This document shows positions 57,383 through 64,000 of a DNA stretch of 64,000 nt, piece by piece. Position 1 is the stretch's first letter. Each line of letters starts with the position of its first letter. Location of the stretch: NCBI GenBank assembly GCA_034926675.1, contig JAYFQW010000026.1, forward strand, positions 1-64,000, written 5' to 3'. Both the position numbers and the translations under genes were made by a program. The notes under the pieces are model-generated. The model saw only the letters and a list, made by a program, of their open reading frames with translations. It ran no database searches and was not told where the DNA came from. Source of the stretch: Clostridia bacterium. Lineage in GTDB: Bacteria; Bacillota; DTU025.

Positions 57383-57586
57383 TTACCGCCTCCCAATAGG
57401 CATCTGTACCGGCGGCGCCCCCACCACGAGTCCACCGTTGGTGCTCGCTTGAGCTTTCGCCGGACCGATGCCAGCAGAACCCGATGCCGAGCCACTGATG
57501 TCTGACACCGAGCCATCGGCATCGAATGTGACCTGCGCCCCGAACTTGGCTCCCAGCTTTACGGGGCCTACTCCTACCTTCGGCAC
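57383..57586 (-). CDS. Small Gly/Ala-rich open frame, probably a gene fragment
   Basis: A 67-codon frame starting at GTG 57586 (MPKVGVGPVKLGAKFGAQV and later SDISGSASGSAGIGPAKAQA) ends just before the HEPN gene's stop on the other strand. Its composition is protein-like but no ribosome site precedes it and a TAA is four codons upstream, so it is probably the tail of a lost gene. No family recognised. Confidence 0.3.
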   Translation of the reverse strand: MPKVGVGPVKLGAKFGAQVTFDADGSVSDISGSASGSAGIGPAKAQASTNGGLVVGAPPVQMPIGRR

Positions 57587-58516
57587 GTTCGCATCTTATA
57601 GCAGCGCCGGCGCGATGCCTGTACCGCCGCAGTTGCCGCACTCGTGATGGGAAATGGGGAGCGAGGCCAACATGTCGGTAGTGTCGGCCGCGATCTTCCT
57701 ACCCTGCGTCTCTGAGGTCGCAGCCTGCGCTCGCTGTATGTGCCGCTGCATCATGGAGGCATATCTATCATGTCGGTATCCAGATCGAGATGTTCCGCAG
57801 CACGATCCATGGCCTGAATCGCTGTCTTCCAGAAGTGATCCCCTATCAGCTTCAAATGCAACTGCTGTTTGTCAAACACGTGACAGCTCCGATACCGAAC
57901 CAGCGATCGTCTCGATGCTGCCCCAAGTGCCGAACTGCGGCACATATAGACGGGCTTGGCCCCATGGGGGCGCCAGAGGAACGACCGGAATAAGCGAAGC
58001 CAGCGAGTCGCTGTCGTCCCACTCCGGCGGAAGCGGCGGCGCCTTGTCGGACTCGCCGAGATCAGTTCGTCAGTCGACGGCGAAGCGCCGAGGTCGAGCT
58101 GGGCCACGGAAGCAGGCAAGAAGGGCGCACTTGTTGAAGTGGCCAGCGTCAAGCTGAGCCGAATTGCGGCCGCACGATATCATGCTAATCAACCCTGCAT
58201 AGGCAAGTTGGGGGTCACTGGCAATGCGGGGCTCGATTCAGATGATGATAGCCGACAGGAGATGATCCGCCTGTGGCGGTCGTTAGCGCGATTTCCCGTG
58301 CCACCAGGATGTCGACGAAAGCATGATCTGATCCGTTTGGCTGACGGGACCGGCATCCTGAACGAGCGGGAGGGAATCAGTGGTTATGCCTCTGAGAACC
58401 CGTGAATATCCGGCTGCCTATACCGACGAAGAGAGAGCATTCCTCGACCCTTACATGTCGTCGGCTGTTCACCGCGCATACCTGGATATCAACGAGAGAA
58501 GACCGAAGGGAAGGCT
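57587..58516. other. Decayed region with short coding remnants
   Basis: No intact gene. On the minus strand near 57751-57870 the frame HLKLIGDHFWKTAIQAMDRA-AEHLDLD has the look of the first codons of a glutamate-dehydrogenase-type protein, but it stops after MPP and is too short to be sure. Just before the GNAT gene a plus-strand frame (REYPAAYTDEERAFLDPYM, around 58398) looks coding and then breaks. Confidence 0.4.
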
Positions 58517-58855
58517 TTGCAGTGCGGGCCGCCTGAGGAGCATTTTGAGCTGCTGCGGGGAAGCGATTACGTGGTGTTGGCGCTGGCCGACGACGGTCTG
58601 AATGCCGACGTCGACCGGGTGGTAGGTTTCATCACCGCCGTCAGCGATGGGGTTCTGGCTGCCTACATCCCATTGCTTGAGGTGCTTCCCGACTACCGTG
58701 GGCAGGGCATAGGGACTGAGCTGGTTAGGCGCCTTCTCCACAAGGTGAGGAACCTCTACATGGTGGACGTAATGTGCGATCCGGATGTGCAGCCGTTCTA
58801 CGCGCGTTTGGGAATGCAGCCATCGGCGGGGATGATAATAAGGAGAATGGGCTAG
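58517..58855 (+). CDS. GNAT-family acetyltransferase, short
   Basis: The 112-residue product has the acetyl-CoA-binding motif LPDYRGQGIGTELVRRLLHK and preceding strands AAYIPLLEV, then a VDVMCDPDVQPFYARLGM end typical of GNAT proteins related to GCN5. The N-terminal strands are short (family members often have 130-140 residues), and TTG 58517 behind AAGGGAAGG is the only start, so the 5' end may be lost. Substrate unknown. Confidence 0.75.
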   Translation: MQCGPPEEHFELLRGSDYVVLALADDGLNADVDRVVGFITAVSDGVLAAYIPLLEVLPDYRGQGIGTELVRRLLHKVRNLYMVDVMCDPDVQPFYARLGMQPSAGMIIRRMG

Positions 58856-58894
58856 CCCATTCGACCTTGCAGTCATCAATCACCTTGCACTGCC

Positions 58895-59200
58895 TCACGC
58901 ACCGTTTCGGCGTACATCGCGACCCAGCTTCCAACGAACGAGCTGGCACAACGCCCCCACGTCTTTGTCTTCGTAGAACTTTTCGACATGGTATAGCGCC
59001 TTCCGACCCGAGAGGATGCAGATTGCCAGGGCTTCAATCGCCTTTCCAGGCGAGACTCGGCATCTCGTCCGATCCTATTCGCAGCATCTATCAATGATGT
59101 CTGCTAGGCCAATCTCCTCCGCCATGGCGGCGATCAGAGAAGTTGCGCCTGCGGCAACCGGCCTCACCGCGCCAAGAGCCTCCAAGATAGTCTCCATATG
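58895..59200 (-). pseudogene. IS1634-type transposase N-terminus, decayed
   Basis: The minus strand reads AAMAEEIGLADIIDRCCE, then an in-frame TAG, then VSPGKAIEALAICILSGRKA and LYHVEKFYEDKDVGALC: the N-terminal domain of IS1634/DUF4277 transposases. A stop codon interrupts it and the catalytic part is missing downstream. It has no start codon in the recognisable frame. Confidence 0.7.
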
Positions 59201-59537
59201 CAACAGCGTGCACCTCCGGGATCCACATTACCCGGAGCGAACAAACAAGTCTTTAGCTGGTCACCCCCAAAATGCCTGCTTGCCATATGTTACATGCGGA
59301 ACGTGAGATGCAGACCGACGGCGATAGTGCGATACTCCGAGGGTCCGGAGCATCTTGTCCGGGAACGACTTTGATTCGGAAAGCAGCCGATTGCCATCGG
59401 GAAGCTGAACAAAGATGACAGCATCAAACGAATCCAGGATCATCCGTGCTGTAGGCCGTTTTGTTGTCCTTTTGCCCGGGAGCGGCAACTCCTCATCAGT
59501 GGCTTCAGCATAACGCCTTGCTCGTCGCTGGAACGAT

Positions 59538-60020
59538 ACTGTCGATGAAACCAGCATTGAGACGCCCGCAATGTCGATGAAACCAGCATTGAGATCCTCC
59601 AAACGCGCGTTCCGGCGAAATTGGCGACACTGCGCGCGAAAGGGCGGGATCATGGCATAATGTGGCGCGGCTGGCTTGCAGCTAGACGTGTTTTCGGAAA
59701 TCGCCCGCGCGCGTCATGGAATCTGCGCGAACCTCGACCGCGGGAGTCGGACCATCAATGTCGACCAATTGGACACTGACCCCGTGGTCAATGTCCAATT
59801 GAGTGGCATTGAGCGCGCGACAATGCCGGTTTGGCCGACATTAACAGCCTGCGGGACCGGAATCTTGAGAACCACGGAGCCGCATCAGCGGCTGTAGACG
59901 GCGCGCGAGACGTTGCCTTCCGCGATGCCAAGGCAATGCCCCAGGTACAGACTATCTAGCGAGCTCAGGGCTGCAGCGAAAACCGAGCGATTGAACGCCC
60001 AAGGGTGCTGAACATGGGAC
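59538..60020 (+). repeat. Dispersed repeat, copy D (~0.48 kb)
   Basis: Same orientation as copy A. Two half-palindromes (59538-59561, 59569-59593), CATGGCATAATGTGGCGCGG (59653), the AATGTCGACC-TTGGACACTG cluster (59757-59850) and CGCCCAAGGGTGCTGAACATGGG (59993-60015). The block reading as the FEWKNFRP peptide in copies A and C is absent on this side. Confidence 0.8.
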
Positions 60021-60218
60021 GTGATGGCCGAAGCTGTACTTATGCTGCATTACGACGGCCGACGGAGTGAGATCCGATATCATGCGACTTGTCATCAGCC
60101 GCTGATTTGCGTTTAGCTTGCGCTCAACTTGCGTTCAGTTTGCACCAATCGCTAAGCAGGCCGAAGAGCACGGAGGGTCGGCTTTCGCTATTGGACTGGG
60201 CTCATCAGGCGCACTTGC

Positions 60219-60410
60219 CTAGGGCTTCTCGGTAGTGTCTGGACTTGCGGGCTCTGTCGCCTCAGGTATCTGTGGAGCCTCAGGTATCTTGTAACCCCAG
60301 CGCGTGATGATGTCGGCGTCCAGCCTCGGAAGATCGGGGTTGCTTACGCCCTTGCTGAACATCTCCTCCACGTCTACCAGTACCGTATCGTTCAGCTGAA
60401 TCAGACTCGC
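60219..60410 (-). pseudogene. Displaced C-terminal tail of the serine hydrolase gene
   Basis: Directly after the hydrolase stop, in another frame, an open frame continues ASLIQLNDTVLVDVEEMFSK then GVSNPDLPRLDADIITRWGY, ending with Pro/Glu-rich KIPEAPQIPEATEPASP. It has no start codon and looks coding, so a single-base frameshift near 60410 may have cut a longer ancestral C-terminus from the hydrolase. Confidence 0.5.
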
Positions 60411-62497
60411 GGTTGGTGCACCGGCACAAACAAGTCCCCGGGTTCGCCGATGAAGCCCACATAGCTTCCTTCCTCTAGTAGGAGTGCCTTCTGGCCGTCC
60501 ATTAGGCTATCGTAAGTGAGCTCGCCCGCGGGTGAGAACACCAACACTCTGCCTCGGGTCGGAATGTCGGTGTTGAACACGCCTTGCGTCTGGACCTTGC
60601 GCCATTCGTTGTAGCTGTCGCTTCCGATGGAGATCTTCTCGCCGGGGTCTAGCGGCGCGGCTTGCGAGGCATCAGAGAACAGACATGCCTGCGTCTCGAG
60701 CCACAGCTCTTCGCCGCGCTCGGTTATCTTCGGCTCCATCTGGTCTCTTGCATGTGAGAGAGCCATGGACGCAGTGTGCTCGTCAGTCAGTGCGTAGGGG
60801 GCGCCGATGAAGTGGACATAGCCAGGCAGTTCCTTGACTACCCCCGAAACCGCCACTAGCGGCCCAAATTCGTAGCATGTCAGATTGCGTGGAAGCCACG
60901 TCTTGTTCTCGAACAGACGACCACTGAAAACCGCATTTCTCTGTGGGATCTCCTGCGCGGCCACCGTGCTTCCGACGAGGTCATCGCGATGGGTCATAAT
61001 GAACTTCGTCCCGAACGCCTCCGCAAGGCTCAGCTTCTCTGTTTCGTCTATGTGGAAGCACCCGTCTTCAGCATACATGAACTGGGAAACCGGAACGAAT
61101 TGGCCATTGCAGTATGCCGAGGCCTTCATGACGTTTGCCTCAGTGTCGAATTCCACCTTCATAATCCCACCGGAGGTCCCGTAATAGCCTTCATACTTCA
61201 GTAACTCGCTGGGGATTGCTGCGCTTCGAGGTGGGAACCTGACCGATTGCTCATCTGGGTTGAGAATGCCTTTGCCTTCCATCAGCGCCTGCATAATCTG
61301 CGTGCATATGCTGGCAGGAGCGGTAGGGTCGGCGAAGATGACGGCCACTGATAGCTTCTCGTCCGGCGCAGCGCAGAGCTGCGAGATGAACTGCTGGGTT
61401 CTGCCGTTTTTTACTATGACCTTTTTGCCCTGGCGCGCGAATGCCTCCAGCTCGACACTGTCCCAGCCCAAACCGAACGCGAACTGTGGCGTGCCCTGGG
61501 GGACTGTTTTGGGCCCATACTGCGGTTTCGTGAACTCCTCGAGGACTGACGGTTCGAGAAGAGTGTCTGCCCACAGCACCCGCGAGAAACGGCACAGGTC
61601 CTCGGCGGTGGAGGCGATTCCGCCCGACCCAAGTAGGTTGACGTATTCCGCTGGCAGCGCTCTGCCGGTCGTGATGTCGTACCGACGCGCTATGTTTGCG
61701 TTGCCGTTCTCGAAGTAGCAGCTTGAATGGTTCATGCTGGCCTGAGAGAATATCCTCGTCTCCAGGAAGTCAGCGTAGCTCATCCCTGATACTCTCTCAA
61801 CGATGGCTTCAGAGACGGTGAAGCCGTCATTGCAGTAGACGCTCACATCACCCGGGTCATGCTTCAGATTGCTGTGCGCGAGTTCGGCCAACGCCTCGGC
61901 AACATAGTTGCGGTTCTTCTTGGCGCCAAACCCGGTCTTGATGTATGTACCCGGCATCCCGGAAGAATGATTGAGGAGCATACGAACGGTTATGCCGGCG
62001 TATCGCGGATCTTCCATGGTGAACTCGGGTAAGTAGGTGGTGACCGGTTTATCGAGCTCCACCCGACCGTCATCGCACAGAAGCAGAATCGAGGCGGTCG
62101 CGAACACCTTGCTGATGGAGCCGATGTTGAACTGGGTGTCAGTATCAACGGGGATCGATTCCTCTCTGCTTCGCATTCCGAAACCTTCGGAGTAGACGAT
62201 TGTGCTATCGTCCATGATGGCGACGGTGGCGGCCGAAGCGCCATTGGACAGAGCCTTCCAGATCTCCAAGCGTGCCGTGGCGATGGCATTGTCGTACGGA
62301 GTTGCTGCACGCGCAGACGCCTGGGGGATTCCTGCGAGCAGTTGAGCGACGATCACCAGCACGGTCAAGACAGCGAGACGTCTCTTCGTGGCAATCCACT
62401 CCTCTCTCCTTGATCGGTTGGGCTGGCAATTTGCAGCCAAATCTACAGTACCCTGCAACAACCGAATAATGCAGGGGATATTCCGCATTTCATCCAT
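60401..62497 (-). CDS. Exported serine hydrolase (class C beta-lactamase/PBP4* family)
   Basis: The 698-residue product has an N-terminal export segment (RRLAVLTVLVIVAQLLAGI) and the motifs of penicillin-binding-type hydrolases: the SxxK motif SISK in NIGSISKVFATASILLL, the Tyr motif VYCNDGF, and KNGRTQQF as the third motif. The catalytic domain spans about residues 70-420; a C-terminal region of ~270 residues follows. ATG 62497 is tentative (AGGAGG only 4 bases upstream); a less conventional ATT at 62395 would remove a 34-residue preface. The 3' end appears frameshifted. Confidence 0.85.
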   Translation of the reverse strand: MDEMRNIPCIIRLLQGTVDLAANCQPNRSRREEWIATKRRLAVLTVLVIVAQLLAGIPQASARAATPYDNAIATARLEIWKALSNGASAATVAIMDDSTIVYSEGFGMRSREESIPVDTDTQFNIGSISKVFATASILLLCDDGRVELDKPVTTYLPEFTMEDPRYAGITVRMLLNHSSGMPGTYIKTGFGAKKNRNYVAEALAELAHSNLKHDPGDVSVYCNDGFTVSEAIVERVSGMSYADFLETRIFSQASMNHSSCYFENGNANIARRYDITTGRALPAEYVNLLGSGGIASTAEDLCRFSRVLWADTLLEPSVLEEFTKPQYGPKTVPQGTPQFAFGLGWDSVELEAFARQGKKVIVKNGRTQQFISQLCAAPDEKLSVAVIFADPTAPASICTQIMQALMEGKGILNPDEQSVRFPPRSAAIPSELLKYEGYYGTSGGIMKVEFDTEANVMKASAYCNGQFVPVSQFMYAEDGCFHIDETEKLSLAEAFGTKFIMTHRDDLVGSTVAAQEIPQRNAVFSGRLFENKTWLPRNLTCYEFGPLVAVSGVVKELPGYVHFIGAPYALTDEHTASMALSHARDQMEPKITERGEELWLETQACLFSDASQAAPLDPGEKISIGSDSYNEWRKVQTQGVFNTDIPTRGRVLVFSPAGELTYDSLMDGQKALLLEEGSYVGFIGEPGDLFVPVHQPRV

Positions 62498-62747
62498 CAA
62501 TCCTCCTGTAACGCCGAGTTTCCTCGTTGCGATTCGGCGGTGCGAGCCCCGGAACGCAGGAGCCAGCCAGCGTGGCGAGTTTTCGTGCAGGACACCAGCA
62601 TCGGGCAGAGAATACCGCTCATGATTATGACGGAGGAAGTAGGGCCTCTTTGCCGACAATCCGTTTGTGATAGATCTGTTTGTCTTTCTATGGCATGGCT
62701 TCTACAAGGAACTGAAGGAAATTCACATTTTCAAAGGAGGATACACG

Positions 62748-63212
62748 ATGGGTTATTTCGATGAGAGCCTTCAAGTAATGAACGAACTATACGGGCATGA
62801 TACGGCAATGACACTCGCTACGGTCAACGGCGAAAAAGCCAATCTAAGAGTCGTAAATGCGTACTATAAAAGCACGGCCTTTTACATCACAACATATGGT
62901 CTGAGCAACAAAATGAGGGAGATTGCAGTGAATCCTCATGTAGCAATCAATCACAATTTGTTTGTCGCACATGGTTTGGGCGAGAATCTTGGCAATCCGC
63001 TCGACGAAAACAACAAGGATTTACGTGAAGAATTGAGGCGTGTGTTCTCTGCATTTTACGACAAACATGTTGATGAGGAAGACAAAAACACCTGTATTCT
63101 GAAAATCAAGTTGCAGGATGCACTGGTATTTGCTCACGATTTCAAATACTTCATTGACTTTGAGAAAAGAACTGCCACAAAGGAAAAATGCGTTGTTGAT
63201 ATAGTGTTTTAG
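62748..63212 (+). CDS. Pyridoxamine 5'-phosphate oxidase-like flavin-binding protein
   Basis: A 154-residue split-barrel protein: GHDTAMTLATVNGEKANLRV, then NAYYKSTAFYITTYG-LSNKM are the flavin-facing strands seen in PNPOx-like proteins. The reaction is unknown, and most such proteins are flavin reductases or heme-binding. ATG 62748 has AAAGGAGG 7 bases upstream. Its base composition is visibly richer in A/T than the surroundings and favours AAA, AAT and ATA-like codons, so it was probably acquired from a low-GC Bacillota. Confidence 0.8.
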   Translation: MGYFDESLQVMNELYGHDTAMTLATVNGEKANLRVVNAYYKSTAFYITTYGLSNKMREIAVNPHVAINHNLFVAHGLGENLGNPLDENNKDLREELRRVFSAFYDKHVDEEDKNTCILKIKLQDALVFAHDFKYFIDFEKRTATKEKCVVDIVF

Positions 63213-63414
63213 TGTGGATTATGAACAACTAGCAGGGGATATCCTTCAGTGAGTGCGTATTCCGACGCCGTGCGGAACCACCGCATCACCTCCCCGCAGA
63301 CGAATACGGGACAGCAAGGCAGCCGCCCAACAGACACATGTATCATCAGTGACCGGCGACGCCGCTCAGGGTCAACTATAGTGGCAAGGCGATGGGCAGA
63401 AGACGTTCCTCTTA

Positions 63415-63567
63415 ATGCTGACTGAGTTCTACATCGAGGCTCGCTGCCCTGGCGATCGGCTGCAACTGAGCGTGGTCTGCAACCGGAAGTTTGCCGAAAC
63501 GCTTTTGACCAGCACTGAGGAGATGGTCGAATGGCTCGAGAGCCAGATGAAAGAACCTGCTTGTTAG
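63415..63567 (+). pseudogene. HEPN-domain C-terminus, remnant
   Basis: An open frame of 50 codons reads TEFYIEARCPGDRLQLSVVC, ETLLTSTEEMVEWLESQMKE, which is the end of a HEPN-domain protein. It begins at ATG 63415 but the N-terminal two-thirds of the domain, with the usual catalytic segment, is missing. Confidence 0.55.
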
Positions 63568-64000
63568 CGGGGTTCACGTTCTCGCCTGTCTCGAGATCGG
63601 AGTATCCGAATCCGCGCGATGTCACGACCTCGCCGTCATTGAGATCGAGGAGATTGTATTCGATGGCGTAGATATCCACGGACGTGAGCGCTGTGACTAT
63701 GCCCACGAGGTCCCGGAACTTGACAAGGCCTTTTCCTTCGACCTGGCAATCACTGCGTCGGTTCGGGCTATCCCGGCAGTCGAGATCATTGGCGGGTATC
63801 GGTATGAAAGTACTAGCGTCGAGCTCGATCCGACGGTCAGCTTTTATGGGGCCTCCGCGTATGCAACAAACGCAAGCGTGTTCCACGTTGGCGCTAGGTG
63901 CAGGTTCTAGTGCGTTCTGTGTCACAGGAGCCGGCCGGGGGCTTAACCCGACCGGCTCCTGTGTTCTCCAAGGGAATCCACTCGTTGATGAACCGTTTGA
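63568..64000. other. Unassigned end region
   Basis: No intact gene is recognised. On the minus strand (63590-63760) the segment VDIYAIEYNLLDLNDGEVVT with GFGYSDLETG looks protein-like, but it is part of a frame that crosses the HEPN remnant and has no clear start or homologue. An 11-base perfect inverted repeat, ACAGGAGCCGG (63924-63934) with CCGGCTCCTGT (63952-63962), could be a bidirectional terminator. Confidence 0.4.

Noticed and set aside
57654-58157. 167-codon plus-strand frame
   Set aside because: No start signal, Ser/Arg-rich shadow composition and no motifs; the region looks decayed on both strands.
63209-63925. 238-codon minus-strand frame as a whole gene
   Set aside because: It crosses the plus-strand HEPN remnant, its middle is low quality (Arg/Ser-rich), and only a central piece looks coding, so it was described as an unassigned fragment.

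Overview
The window looks like a chromosomal segment of a fairly high-GC member of the Bacillota (Clostridia/Limnochordia-like), probably an anaerobe and possibly a spore-former. The evidence is the order ctsR-mcsA-mcsB-clpC-radA-disA-carD-yacL-ispDF-cysS-mrnC-rlmB-sigH, which closely follows the classical Bacillus/Clostridium arrangement, together with a T-box leader, CtsR operators, many TTG/GTG starts with strong Shine-Dalgarno sites and sigma-A promoters. Unusually for this phylum it also carries a System I cytochrome c maturation operon. Exact taxonomy cannot be fixed from the sequence alone.

Layout. 1-9011: a nine-gene V/A-type ATPase operon (H-I-K-E-C-F-A-B-D) with a promoter and an intrinsic terminator; the rotor subunit has the ligand pattern of Na+-coupled enzymes. 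9287-11399: a ~0.93 kb dispersed repeat and an IS1595-like transposase gene that may be inactive. 11782-16692 (minus strand): ccmABCDEF, with a CxxxY-type CcmE. 16815-25873: argS, a membrane protein, a metallo-hydrolase, pyrG, rho, a LysM/M23 peptidase and a radical-SAM protein. 25882-40615: the CtsR stress operon and the radA-to-sigH housekeeping block described above.

40616-47679 is accessory: an AbrB-type regulator, a second repeat copy, then a tyrosine-specific T-box riboswitch controlling a tyrosine phenol-lyase/tryptophanase-family enzyme, a decayed MFS transporter, a third repeat copy, and two tandem paralogous secreted proteins of unknown function. 47720-56295 (minus strand) is a complete four-gene SMC-like plasmid-defence operon of the Wadjet type with DUF2397/DUF2398/SMC/DUF2399 components (jetA-B-C-D).

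56296-64000 is a graveyard of fragments: a response-regulator tail, the C-terminal end of a second lyase gene with the same terminal codons as the T-box gene, a nucleotidyltransferase fused to a HEPN domain by apparent deletion, a GNAT gene, an IS1634-type transposase N-terminus, a fourth repeat copy, a serine hydrolase with an apparently frameshifted tail, a low-GC flavin-binding-type gene that looks recently acquired, and the C-terminus of another HEPN protein.

The most interesting items are the Tyr T-box in front of an apparently catabolic lyase, the repeat family with nested palindromes, the complete Wadjet-type operon, and the CxxxY CcmE system in a Bacillota-like genome.
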